DNA of 10,602 nucleotides. Source: DASYAN01 sp036501345 (GTDB lineage: Bacteria; Chloroflexota; Ktedonobacteria; Ktedonobacterales; Ktedonobacteraceae). The notes under the pieces were generated by a model that was not told where the DNA came from, searched no databases, and saw nothing but the letters and a program-made list of their open reading frames with translations. Positions 1 through 7,123 of the stretch are shown one piece after another. The position numbers and the translations under genes are program-made. The stretch lies in assembly GCA_036501345.1 (NCBI GenBank), contig DASYAN010000498.1, forward strand, positions 1-10,602. The letters are read 5' to 3'. Each line of letters begins with the position of its first letter. The stretch's first letter is position 1.

Positions 1-2
1 TT

Positions 3-671
3 GACCCCGAAACAGGGATTGACGAGCGTTCCATTATAGAGATCGGTTTCGGCCTTCGGCGTGCCCACACCAACCGATTAGCCAATGCGGGACCGTGGCT
101 GACTGGAGATACAGGTGAAGTCCTTCAGAAACTCAGCTCGCACCTACGTCAGCTTCCCCTAGGAGAAGATCTGAGCACAGTGCCAGAAGCAGACCTTACA
201 AAGGCATGTGAGGAAGTCCGCAGCATCTTCTCCGCCTTTGAGAGCATAAGCGGAATATTCGATCTCATGTTTAGCCGAGGAGCGTTTGGCTTCTCAATCT
301 TTGCTAATGTGATCCGCGAGTTGGGGCCACAAGATCAGGCCATGATGCTTCTGTTCTGGAGGATGTTCCGATCTTGGGGGCTAGGGCCAAATATAGACCA
401 ACTTCTTGAAGTGGCGCACCAGTGGCACCAAGTATGGTTACCCCTCTTCCAAGGCTTGGAGCAATTACGGAATGAGGTTCCAGTAACAGCAGAAGTCCTT
501 GCCCCCAAGCAAATGGGACTCGCTTTACGCTGGAAGTTGACCATGAAATGGGTATTAGAGATGGCTCACCAGTTCGCTCAAGACCCGGATGTCAAAGCAT
601 TTTTCACTTCTCACCCAGAACTGATCAAGGCTATCGAAGCCAGTAACAACGATTTGTTCACTGACGGGTAA
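3..671 (+). CDS. Unrecognised protein, C-terminal 222 residues (5' partial)
   Basis: The frame is open from the first bases of the window to the TAA at 669-671, so this is the 3' end of a gene starting outside the window, not a short gene starting at the GTG at 180. That GTG has no convincing ribosome binding site, and codons before it continue a protein-like sequence (IIEIGFGLRRAHTNRL, then a Gly/Asp-containing stretch). The visible part is mostly helical and rich in aromatic and hydrophobic residues (GAFGFSIFANVIRELGP, MMLLFWRMFRSWGLGP, WHQVWLPLF), with no catalytic motif, Cys cluster or clear membrane segment that I recognise. It ends with an acidic tail. It lies in the same direction as the STAND gene 240 bases downstream, but a promoter between them suggests separate transcription. 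I cannot assign a family. Confidence is for it being a real gene. Confidence 0.7.
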   Translation, partial: DPETGIDERSIIEIGFGLRRAHTNRLANAGPWLTGDTGEVLQKLSSHLRQLPLGEDLSTVPEADLTKACEEVRSIFSAFESISGIFDLMFSRGAFGFSIFANVIRELGPQDQAMMLLFWRMFRSWGLGPNIDQLLEVAHQWHQVWLPLFQGLEQLRNEVPVTAEVLAPKQMGLALRWKLTMKWVLEMAHQFAQDPDVKAFFTSHPELIKAIEASNNDLFTDG

Positions 672-773
672 GATGGGTGGGTGGTTCATCTCTCGCTCTC
701 CATAACATGCATTTGAGACTTGTGTGCAAGGATTTAGCAGACATTGTTGTGCCAAAATCCAAACATTTCCTTA

Positions 774-802
774 TTCGCAATGTGGAGAGACAATGCTACA
801 AT
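774..802 (+). promoter_or_regulatory. Putative promoter of the STAND-nuclease gene
   Basis: TTCGCA (774-779, four of six matches to TTGACA), a 17-base spacer, then TACAAT (797-802) preceded by TG at 794-795, giving an extended -10 (TGCTACAAT). Transcription from about 809 would leave a leader of about 100 nt. That leader includes a possible weak stem between TCCCTC (841-846) and GAGGGA (871-876). Confidence 0.5.
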
Positions 803-911
803 AGAGGCCCGTTATCAGTACAGGCCAGGATGTAATGTGCTCCCTCCATTCGATGCTCCATCCACGAAGAGAGGGAAAGATTATTGAAAGCTGTCACAAG
901 GAAATTTTTGT

Positions 912-3900
912 ATGACATCTGATGCAACGCCCGCGTATCGAGGATATCGCCTTCAGCATTTATACACATTATGGCGTATTTTAACCAGTGAGCAAGAGAA
1001 CATTATCTTCCAGCAAGAAGGACAAGAAGACCTTGCCGTTTTGGACAGTTGTGGCAACCTCTTAGAAGTTCTTCAAGTCAAAGCCTATAGCGATGACCTT
1101 GTACTCTCCACCTTTTCTCCTAATAAAGCAGATTCATTCTTCTATCGAATAGCCTCGCTTGTGAAAGCCATGCCTCATCTCAATAGTAGCATCGTAAGCT
1201 TTGGTCCTGTCGGACCAGAATTACTCTTGGCTCTAGAGGAAGATGGCTCTGATCGGCAAAAAGTTGCCAAAAAACTGAGCAATTATAAGTTTATTTCCCA
1301 AGAAAATGCAGACCACCTTTTACAAATTATACGTCTCATCTCTGTTGAAGAGAGTGATCTTACGGAAAAAGTTTTTACGCTCCTCCACCAGAGTTTGATG
1401 GGCACTGACCCAGAAAACGCTTTTGATCTTCTCAGCTTCTGGCTTTATCGATGTGCTGAAAAGAAGTCTTCGCTGACGCAGCAAGATGTGATTAAGAAAG
1501 TGAATAGTGTAGGACAGTTTCTTGCTGAACGGGCAGCGCACCACCGAGAGTGGTTCACCTCTATTACCCCTATCGAAGACCACCCTATTGAGACACAAAG
1601 AGAAACCCTTGCCAATGCATTTTTCCGAGGGGTATCCGCCCAATATAATCATATTCTCGCCGACTTGGATGTACCACGCCCTAACAAGCTACAAGAAATT
1701 GTCCGGAAATGTAAGGAGCACAACGTTGTTATTATTCATGGTGCGTCTGGACAAGGGAAATCGACCCTAGCTTATAGATACTTGCGTGAATACGCTCCCA
1801 ACCACTGGCGTTTCCAAGTTCATAGTATTGATGGAAGAGAACATGCTCTCAGCATTGCAAGAGCGTTACATGGTCATGCCAATGCGATGGACATTCCACT
1901 CACTGTCTATATTGATATCTCGCCGCGAGACTATGGATGGGTAGACCTCATCGAACAACTCTCTCACTATCAAAACATTTCAGTCCTTGTTACTATCCGG
2001 GAGGAAGATTTTCGACGTGTCGTTATCTCTAAAGCAGATATACAGCTTGAGACTGTGACTCTTACACTAGAATGCACAGAAGCAGAGTTGATCTATCAAC
2101 GTCTTGGCGAAACACGACCATCCACACGATTTCTCAATTTTCAAGATGCATGGAGCATATTTGGAAGTGAAGGGCCACTGATGGAGTTCGTCTATCTCGT
2201 AACGCAAGGGGAAACTTTGCGTGAGCGACTCAAGGCCCAAGTAAAACGGCTCGAAGATGATATCCTAGCACAGCGCTATCCATCATCCATGCTCGAATTG
2301 CTCCGACTCGTTTCGGTCGCTTCTGCGTATGAAGCACAAATAAAAGTGAAGCCACTGGTCGAATCACTCCAGCTTGTTACACCTGGGAGAGTTCTTGAAC
2401 TCCTTGAAGAGGAGTATCTCATCAGACGCAATGAAGAGAAGACACTTCTCCAAGGACTCCATCCTATCCGTTCAATGATCCTTGCCGAACTCCTCACCAC
2501 TCCACCCGCTATAGATACTTGGTCAGAAAGTGTTTGTGCATGTTTGCCACTCTGCTATGAACCTGACGTAGAAGGCTTTCTACTCCATGCTTTTTCTCGT
2601 CGCCAACAAGAGTGCAGTATACTTCTCTCGTCTCTGGCATCCTACCAGCCTCTACAATGGACAGTACTCGCTGGTATCATGAGAGCACTGCTCTGGCTAG
2701 GAATACGAGACTATGCAGAAACTAATCAACGACTTATTCAGGAAGTCGCAGAGAGAAATGGGAGTAGCTGGTATGTGATCTTAGATAGTGATATAGCTGA
2801 TGCTATGCCGGGATTGACAAAATCTCGATGGGACAACCTGGGTTATCTCCTTTCCTCTGAGCGAAGACGACAAATACAAGCCTTTCAAGCTCGTCAGAGC
2901 GACAAAAAGCAAGTGTTCGCCGCAGCTAAAGCATGGTTGTCACGTCAGCGTTTGCAACCTGCTGCTCCAGTATCGGAAAGCGACTGGGCTTCACTGGCTG
3001 AGCTTCTTTTTTGGGTAGGATATTTTGGAGTGCAATGGCCACTGGAAGAATGGGTTGCTCCCCTTGATCTTGGACAAGCAATTGATGCCTTACCATTGAC
3101 AATTTTAGCCGACTTGGTCTTTGGAATATGGTCTAGCTATAGACAGACTATTCCGGCATGGCTAGAGAACTGCCGTCTCCGTCTCTTAGATCGTTTTCAG
3201 CGCGAGACACAGACAGTGAAAGTGGATCTTGATGGAACGACCGTGACAGCACATTTTATCATTCCATTTGAAGTTTTAGAAATGAGTTCATCTCAAGGAA
3301 CAAAAGAGGAGGAAGCCACGAAAGACCGCTTCCATGATGAGACGATGAGACGCATTCATTTCCTACGAAGGATATTTCCTGACCAAGATGCATATGCGAG
3401 CCAGGGGTATGGTCATCGGCTCCTCGAAGCTTTGGCACTTCATGATAGTACCTACAAGACAGGCATTCCGCGCAGAAGTCTTCCACCATCCTATCTGACA
3501 GCCGTTAATGCCACGTTTCGCGGAAGAGCACAGCATGCCTTACGCTCAAGTAACTGGCAAGATTATACGAAATGTGTTTTACAGCTTCGACGTGCTGTTC
3601 TTCAAGCCCTTCAGCAAGTGGAACAAGGGCTTGAAATCTACTTTCGGAAGCAAAAGCCAATACACATATTTGGTTTATCTGTGAATGCAACACACTGGTC
3701 TCACTGTCAGCAGTTATTACGTACTTCCCCTCTTCTGCCAATTTGTGCTCTTGATGAATGGGGATTCGTGGACGAGGATGCTTCAGATGAAGCGAAACAA
3801 GAAGGTCTCTCAAAATGGAAGGGAGGAGGATTGGTTTTCCAAGAATATAGACCATTCTTAACTGCTTTTCTGGAATATACACGGACACTGTCTAATTTCT

Positions 3901-5117
3901 TTGGGAATGAGCAATCTGTCCTCGTCATGAAGATAAATGCAGCATTAGAGAAGAGAGAGAATAGCAAGACGGAGCGCATGCGTCTAGCTGAACAAGCAAT
4001 AGCAGCGGGTAGAAACGCTGATGCGTTTCATCTCTCCACCATGCATCTTGGTGATGGGGTGGAAACATTGATCAGGTTCCAAAGAGAGTTTAGACGACTT
4101 CTAGCACCATTTTGCGTGCTCTCTGAACTTGATGAATTGGAACAGCAGGAAAAACGTGTGTTTCCTCTTCTTTGGCAGGTATGGCATTTCTTCGCTTTTC
4201 ACCCTAACCTGACTATGTCAAATGCAATGCAAGAATGTGCTAAGAAAACAAAAGCAAAACAAAAGCTGGTTCGTAAAGAATTAAAGAAGTTTTTCCAGCG
4301 TTTGGTGGAAGAAGGACTTGACATAAATACCATCAGCACAGAGGTTGAGTGGAATCATCAACCAACCCTCTGGCTCACTGTTGACACAAAGCAACCAATA
4401 GATGCGTATCGTTCAGGAGAGTTCGTGATCGCAGCAATGCATAGAGCAACCCATACCGTAAAAGATATGCTTATCCGACGTTATGCCCTCAACTTTCCGT
4501 ATACCAACGTCCTCATTGTTCCTTTAATACAGGGGAAAAGCTTGACTTCCCAAGCATGGCGCGTATTTCTTCCTGGGCTTTTAGTGAGTGATAGTAATGA
4601 AAGCCAAGCACCACTTTTCCCACAGCTTCTTCCTCCAAGTCTATTGGGCTTATTGAACATCGAGACGTGGGTACTTCCACAGATAGAAGTTGCCAAGCAG
4701 TTATGGGAAAACTTAGTTGTGTTATCACTCCTAGCTGCACACTTACGGGATATCCAGAAACTTCCATCGCAGCTAAATGAACAGGAGGTTGCATATATTC
4801 AACCACATATCGACCGTACATCTGCTCGGATCAGTAATACATTGCAGTTAGTTCTCAATGCAGAAACAGTACTGGCTGAGAGATGGGAAACACTGTCTCC
4901 TGAGGAACTGACCTATCAACCAAGTATTGTACAAGCTAGAAAACTCCTTTGTGAGCTACATACCTGTGTACTGCCATCAGCAGGCTTTCAAGGTGAGGTA
5001 AAAATGCGTCTTGACGAGGTTGCAGAATGGGCTCAACGATTGGAAACTGGACGAGAGCATGCATTCTTCATCTATTTGTTTTACGCAACTGATGTTCTGA
5101 AAGAGGAAAAATCATAG
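912..5117 (+). CDS. STAND NTPase with N-terminal Cap4/DUF4297-like nuclease domain (Avs-like candidate defence protein)
   Basis: Large 1401-residue multidomain protein. The ATG has AAGGA at 898-902, nine bases upstream. Residues ~8-210 resemble the Cap4/DUF4297 branch of PD-(D/E)XK nucleases: a GYRLQ opening, E39-D40 in QEGQEDLAVLD, and Q55-V56-K57 in LEVLQVKAY, the expected acidic and QxK active-site strands. Residues ~255-530 form a STAND/AAA-type ATPase: Walker A GASGQGKST (277-285), candidate Walker B TVYIDIS with D335, a sensor-like VTIREED (360-366), a GPLMEFVYLVTQGE block (421-434), then a winged-helix-like segment ending in HPIR (517-520). Residues 530-1401 are mainly helical and unassigned. 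In known Avs proteins the C-terminal part senses a phage protein, the ATPase oligomerises, and the nuclease then cuts DNA; applying that here is inference. No partner gene is close on the same strand, so it probably acts alone in the cytoplasm. No frameshift or missing key residue is visible. Confidence 0.88.
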   Translation: MTSDATPAYRGYRLQHLYTLWRILTSEQENIIFQQEGQEDLAVLDSCGNLLEVLQVKAYSDDLVLSTFSPNKADSFFYRIASLVKAMPHLNSSIVSFGPVGPELLLALEEDGSDRQKVAKKLSNYKFISQENADHLLQIIRLISVEESDLTEKVFTLLHQSLMGTDPENAFDLLSFWLYRCAEKKSSLTQQDVIKKVNSVGQFLAERAAHHREWFTSITPIEDHPIETQRETLANAFFRGVSAQYNHILADLDVPRPNKLQEIVRKCKEHNVVIIHGASGQGKSTLAYRYLREYAPNHWRFQVHSIDGREHALSIARALHGHANAMDIPLTVYIDISPRDYGWVDLIEQLSHYQNISVLVTIREEDFRRVVISKADIQLETVTLTLECTEAELIYQRLGETRPSTRFLNFQDAWSIFGSEGPLMEFVYLVTQGETLRERLKAQVKRLEDDILAQRYPSSMLELLRLVSVASAYEAQIKVKPLVESLQLVTPGRVLELLEEEYLIRRNEEKTLLQGLHPIRSMILAELLTTPPAIDTWSESVCACLPLCYEPDVEGFLLHAFSRRQQECSILLSSLASYQPLQWTVLAGIMRALLWLGIRDYAETNQRLIQEVAERNGSSWYVILDSDIADAMPGLTKSRWDNLGYLLSSERRRQIQAFQARQSDKKQVFAAAKAWLSRQRLQPAAPVSESDWASLAELLFWVGYFGVQWPLEEWVAPLDLGQAIDALPLTILADLVFGIWSSYRQTIPAWLENCRLRLLDRFQRETQTVKVDLDGTTVTAHFIIPFEVLEMSSSQGTKEEEATKDRFHDETMRRIHFLRRIFPDQDAYASQGYGHRLLEALALHDSTYKTGIPRRSLPPSYLTAVNATFRGRAQHALRSSNWQDYTKCVLQLRRAVLQALQQVEQGLEIYFRKQKPIHIFGLSVNATHWSHCQQLLRTSPLLPICALDEWGFVDEDASDEAKQEGLSKWKGGGLVFQEYRPFLTAFLEYTRTLSNFFGNEQSVLVMKINAALEKRENSKTERMRLAEQAIAAGRNADAFHLSTMHLGDGVETLIRFQREFRRLLAPFCVLSELDELEQQEKRVFPLLWQVWHFFAFHPNLTMSNAMQECAKKTKAKQKLVRKELKKFFQRLVEEGLDINTISTEVEWNHQPTLWLTVDTKQPIDAYRSGEFVIAAMHRATHTVKDMLIRRYALNFPYTNVLIVPLIQGKSLTSQAWRVFLPGLLVSDSNESQAPLFPQLLPPSLLGLLNIETWVLPQIEVAKQLWENLVVLSLLAAHLRDIQKLPSQLNEQEVAYIQPHIDRTSARISNTLQLVLNAETVLAERWETLSPEELTYQPSIVQARKLLCELHTCVLPSAGFQGEVKMRLDEVAEWAQRLETGREHAFFIYLFYATDVLKEEKS

Positions 5118-5203
5118 AGGAACCATTAAACCTTATTAGGAAGCCAGATGGTAAAATGAAAGAAAAAAGAAGTTAAGGAGGAAGCGATACGGCAAGAACG
5201 AAA

Positions 5204-5446
5204 TTATTGGAAGCAGTGCCTTATAAAAATAGGGAGGACTGTTGATCTCACAGCGTCCATTGAGGGGCAATCGGCCCAACTGGTCGAGTCTTGTTCTATT
5301 TGCACAGACTTCAAAAAGGCATACTCTCTGCACACTTGCTCACACTGTTTGCGTGTCCAGCTCTGCGTGCGTTGATTAATTTTAGGAATGACACATTGCT
5401 TTTTGCCATTAAGAGATGGGCGAAATTGGCACTCTGCAGCTTTCAT
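5204..5446 (-). CDS. Small Cys-containing hypothetical protein, 80 aa
   Basis: An open frame of 80 codons with an ATG at 5446. AAGGA lies five bases before the ATG inside AAGGAAGGAG, a good Shine-Dalgarno for this strand. The product is basic with a C-x11-C pair near the start (C6, C18), a CEQVC motif (C-x3-C, residues 35-39) and a later Cys (in WADCP), so metal binding is possible but unproven. The segment INQRTQSWTRKQCEQVCREYAFLKSVQ looks like an amphipathic, protein-like stretch, while the last 15 or so residues look less so. It converges on the end of the STAND gene, leaving 86 bases between stops, and lies downstream of the HTH gene on the same strand after a long gap. I do not recognise the family. 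It could be spurious; the start signal is the main support. Confidence 0.4.
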   Translation of the reverse strand: MKAAECQFRPSLNGKKQCVIPKINQRTQSWTRKQCEQVCREYAFLKSVQIEQDSTSWADCPSMDAVRSTVLPIFIRHCFQ

Positions 5447-5478
5447 CTCCTTCCTTCAAGATAAGTAGCAATGATCAA
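5443..5478 (-). other. Possible 11-codon leader ORF coupled to the 5446 start
   Basis: On the minus strand GGAGGTGAGG (5492-5483) is a near-perfect ribosome binding site nine bases before a TTG at 5478. That TTG opens an ORF of 11 codons (MIIATYLEGRR) whose TGA overlaps the ATG of the Cys-containing ORF as ATGA (5446-5443). This is the geometry of translational coupling. The TTG start and tiny length make it uncertain. Confidence 0.25.
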
Positions 5479-5779
5479 GTATCCTCACCTCCACTTCATT
5501 CCCAAGCGTTATTAGATGATCCTCAGTCTGATCTAGATAACCAAGTATTTAATGATTTTCAAGTATGGCAGGTAGGAATTCTATCATAATGGACATATCT
5601 CCATCGCTTCAGATAGTTTTACCGAAGAGAGTCTTCTATTCTAAAAATAGGATGGAATGAGACCAATTTGAGTCTTCGTGGTTTTAGATGTGTGGAAGAG
5701 CCTCACCTCCAGCATTGTGAGCAATGGTCTATCCACACCATCAATGATCAAACTTCAGGGATATCTATAGTGCTGCCCA
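5479..5779. other. Intergenic stretch without a supported gene
   Basis: About 300 bases, A/T-rich. Both strands contain only short open frames with no convincing start signal. The 11-mer CCTCACCTCCA occurs at 5483-5493 and again at 5701-5711. On the minus strand it reads as a Shine-Dalgarno-like TGGAGGTGAGG, but only the first copy is followed by a usable start. No clear terminator hairpin with a T-run was found for either flanking gene. Confidence 0.5.
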
Positions 5780-6322
5780 TTATGTGTACATCAAGGTTTC
5801 ATTGGTACTGTACTGAGCCGTTTCCCAGTCCAACACATCCGCCAGTTCTTCCTTGAATGCTGTCAGATGATCCTCCCTCATCCGCTCATCAGGCATTTCT
5901 GTATCTTTCCAGACCAGAAAAAAATGGATGTTTGTGAACTCTTGGTCATCCTTCACCGCATAACGAGCAATTGTACCAGGAAAGGTATGTCGGTTTGCCT
6001 TCTGGATGGCATCTAGCTTCTCGATGAGTTGGTTCTGCTGTCCTGGACGGACCTGCACGCGAATGTTTGTCGCAAACACCTTACTGCGAGCGTTATACAT
6101 TCGCCACTGAGGGGGATCTCGACGTGTACGGCCTGGCGGATTGAGTTTGAAGCGTTTGACCTCTTCTTCGGGCAAGAGGAAAACACCACCAGACTTAAAT
6201 GCGGGAAGACGACCTAAATCGATATAGCGATAGACACGCTTATCTGTAATACCCAGCATCTCGGCAGCTTGCTTGATTGAAACATATCCTGGAATATCTG
6301 GAAAATCGTGAATGTCTGCCAT
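5780..6322 (-). CDS. Helix-turn-helix protein fused to a putative ABM-like domain
   Basis: A 180-residue protein. Residues ~13-52 (YVSIKQAAEMLGITDKRVYR, then YIDLGRLPAFKSGGVFLL) match the excisionase/MerR-type helix-turn-helix used by HTH_17 regulators: a helix-turn-helix followed by the 'G.LPA.k.gg.fll' wing. A basic linker (NPPGRTRRDPP) leads to residues ~84-172, which read as alternating strands and helices: IRVQVRPGQQNQLIEKLDAI, an IARYAVKDD strand, IHFFLVWKD, an acidic helix. This pattern suggests a dimeric alpha/beta-barrel domain of the antibiotic-biosynthesis-monooxygenase type, but no catalytic residue can be assigned. Such a fold could sense a small molecule or serve only for dimerisation. 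There is no Shine-Dalgarno before the ATG, and a promoter is placed so that transcription would start at or next to it, suggesting a leaderless mRNA. It is divergent from the small-gene operon and is the obvious candidate to bind the palindrome between them. Confidence 0.8.
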   Translation of the reverse strand: MADIHDFPDIPGYVSIKQAAEMLGITDKRVYRYIDLGRLPAFKSGGVFLLPEEEVKRFKLNPPGRTRRDPPQWRMYNARSKVFATNIRVQVRPGQQNQLIEKLDAIQKANRHTFPGTIARYAVKDDQEFTNIHFFLVWKDTEMPDERMREDHLTAFKEELADVLDWETAQYSTNETLMYT

Positions 6323-6328
6323 AAAAGT

Positions 6329-6357
6329 AGTCTAATAGTGTCTAGGATGACTGTAAA
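6329..6357 (-). promoter_or_regulatory. Putative promoter of the HTH-ABM gene, possibly leaderless
   Basis: Read on the minus strand: TTTACA (6357-6352, five of six to TTGACA), a 17-base spacer, TAGACT (6334-6329, four of six to TATAAT), then six bases ACTTTT directly before the ATG at 6322. The predicted start is therefore the A of the start codon, which fits the lack of a ribosome binding site. Confidence 0.45.
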
Positions 6358-6378
6358 CTGGAACTTTGATACCAGTTT
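6355..6378. promoter_or_regulatory. Perfect inverted repeat between divergent promoters, candidate operator
   Basis: AAACTGG (6355-6361) and CCAGTTT (6372-6378) are perfect inverted 7-mers with a 10-base spacer. The left arm overlaps the minus-strand -35 element by three bases and the right arm touches the plus-strand -35 element (TTGACG, 6378-6383). A further related half-site, CTGGTA at 6398-6403, is inverted relative to TACCAG at 6370-6375 and overlaps the plus-strand -10. The placement suits one regulator controlling both directions, most simply the HTH-ABM protein. Confidence 0.55.
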
Positions 6379-6407
6379 TGACGAAAAGGTTGAAAATCTG
6401 GTACAAT
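6378..6407 (+). promoter_or_regulatory. Strong putative promoter of the small-gene operon
   Basis: TTGACG (6378-6383, five of six), an 18-base spacer, then TACAAT (6402-6407, five of six) with TG at 6399-6400, making an extended -10 (TGGTACAAT). It is the best promoter match in the window. Transcription from about 6414 would give a leader of about 137 nt before the ATG at 6551. Confidence 0.6.
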
Positions 6408-6441
6408 ATCTATCGGTAACATCTCCTCCAATCAAGAGCAC

Positions 6442-6459
6442 GGAGCCAAAATGAGATGA
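6442..6459 (+). other. Two-codon upstream ORF with duplicated start signal
   Basis: GGAGCC (6442-6447) followed three bases later by ATG AGA TGA (6451-6459). The same pattern, GGAGCC-N3-ATGAG, recurs exactly 100 bases downstream at 6542-6555, where it starts the first operon gene. The mini-ORF also overlaps a small hairpin (GAGAT at 6453-6457 with ATCTC at 6464-6468). It may affect translation of the operon or may be chance. Confidence 0.25.
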
Positions 6460-6550
6460 TCCTATCTCTTGTGAACGGCACGAAGTGGCTCTCTGAGAGT
6501 GGCTAGCTCCTTGAATGGGAGGATGGATAGCATGATAGAGAGGAGCCTTC

Positions 6551-6769
6551 ATGAGTGAGATAGCACGATTGAAACAGCAGATCGAATTAGAGACATCGGC
6601 GATGAGGTTAGCAATGACCGGATTTCGGACTAGTGCAAGCCATGAGATCATTAACCACCAGATGGATCGACTAGGGCAGCACTACGAGCAGCTAGAGGGA
6701 CTCATTGGAGAACAAGCAGCAATAGAAACAGTCATCGCAGCATTAGAAAGGAACGAGCCATGTCAGTAG
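6551..6769 (+). CDS. Small helical hypothetical protein, 72 aa
   Basis: The ATG at 6551 has GAGAGGAG ending five bases upstream, a good ribosome binding site. The product is almost wholly predicted helical, with a heptad-like start (MSEIARLKQQIELETSAMRLAM) and a second helix (MDRLGQHYEQLEGLIGEQAA), so a two-helix coiled hairpin is likely. Small proteins of this style recur in Ktedonobacteria accessory regions, from memory; no function is known to me. It is first in an operon and its last 10 bases overlap the next gene, indicating translational coupling. No enzyme motif, signal peptide or membrane segment is present. Confidence 0.7.
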   Translation: MSEIARLKQQIELETSAMRLAMTGFRTSASHEIINHQMDRLGQHYEQLEGLIGEQAAIETVIAALERNEPCQ

Positions 6770-7110
6770 AACGCATGTATCCTGATGTTCCGATGCCAAG
6801 CAGCCTCATGATCGAACCGATCGATCCTCGTTATTTGGGAATCGTGTCAGAGCTGATAAAAGACCATGGGGGAGATTTAAACGAGAATAAGGCCTCCTTT
6901 CCCCAGGGAACAATCAAGCGCTTTGTCTGGCCCAGAATATCTGATTGGAGGTATATGATTATTTTTCCAGACGGCTACGAGATAGGGCTGACTGAAACGA
7001 GGGATAGGAGGAATATCCTCTCGTTCAATCCAGATGATTTAGTGTGTCCTACGTGTAAAAGACCTCTAGAATTGATCCGTCCTACCGTCTATGATGTATT
7101 CACCTTATGA
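6760..7110 (+). CDS. Hypothetical protein with a C-terminal CxxC, 116 aa
   Basis: The ATG at 6760 overlaps the end of the preceding gene by 10 bases; GAAAGGAA a few bases upstream, inside that gene, can serve as ribosome binding site. The protein has a mixed alpha/beta look: IVSELIKDHGGDL, then strands around FVWPRISDWRYMIIFPDGYEIGL, then a C-terminal VCPTCKRPLEL with C96 and C99. This is half of a zinc-ribbon-like knuckle; no second Cys pair exists, so metal binding would need a dimer or partner. No known family is recognised. It is almost certainly co-expressed with the 6551 gene under the same divergent, probably operator-controlled promoter. Confidence 0.7.
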   Translation: MSVERMYPDVPMPSSLMIEPIDPRYLGIVSELIKDHGGDLNENKASFPQGTIKRFVWPRISDWRYMIIFPDGYEIGLTETRDRRNILSFNPDDLVCPTCKRPLELIRPTVYDVFTL

Positions 7111-7123
7111 CCCCATAAGGAGC

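Noticed and set aside
180..671. Complete short gene starting at GTG 180
   Set aside because: The frame stays open to the left edge with protein-like sequence and there is no good SD at 180, so it is the end of a longer gene.
4481..4821. Antisense open frames inside the STAND gene
   Set aside because: They are opposite-strand shadows of a well-supported long coding frame and have no start signals.
5140..5203. T-rich minus-strand segment after the Cys-containing ORF as a terminator
   Set aside because: It reads T-rich on the minus strand but has no stem of useful length before it.
5483..5711. Repeated 11-mer CCTCACCTCCA as an insertion-element end or attachment repeat
   Set aside because: Only two short copies in direct orientation, no terminal inverted repeats and no transposase between them. 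The first copy is better explained as a ribosome binding site on the minus strand.
5668..5856. 62-codon plus-strand frame
   Set aside because: No SD, unstructured composition rich in Pro, His and Cys, and overlap with the end of the well-supported HTH gene.
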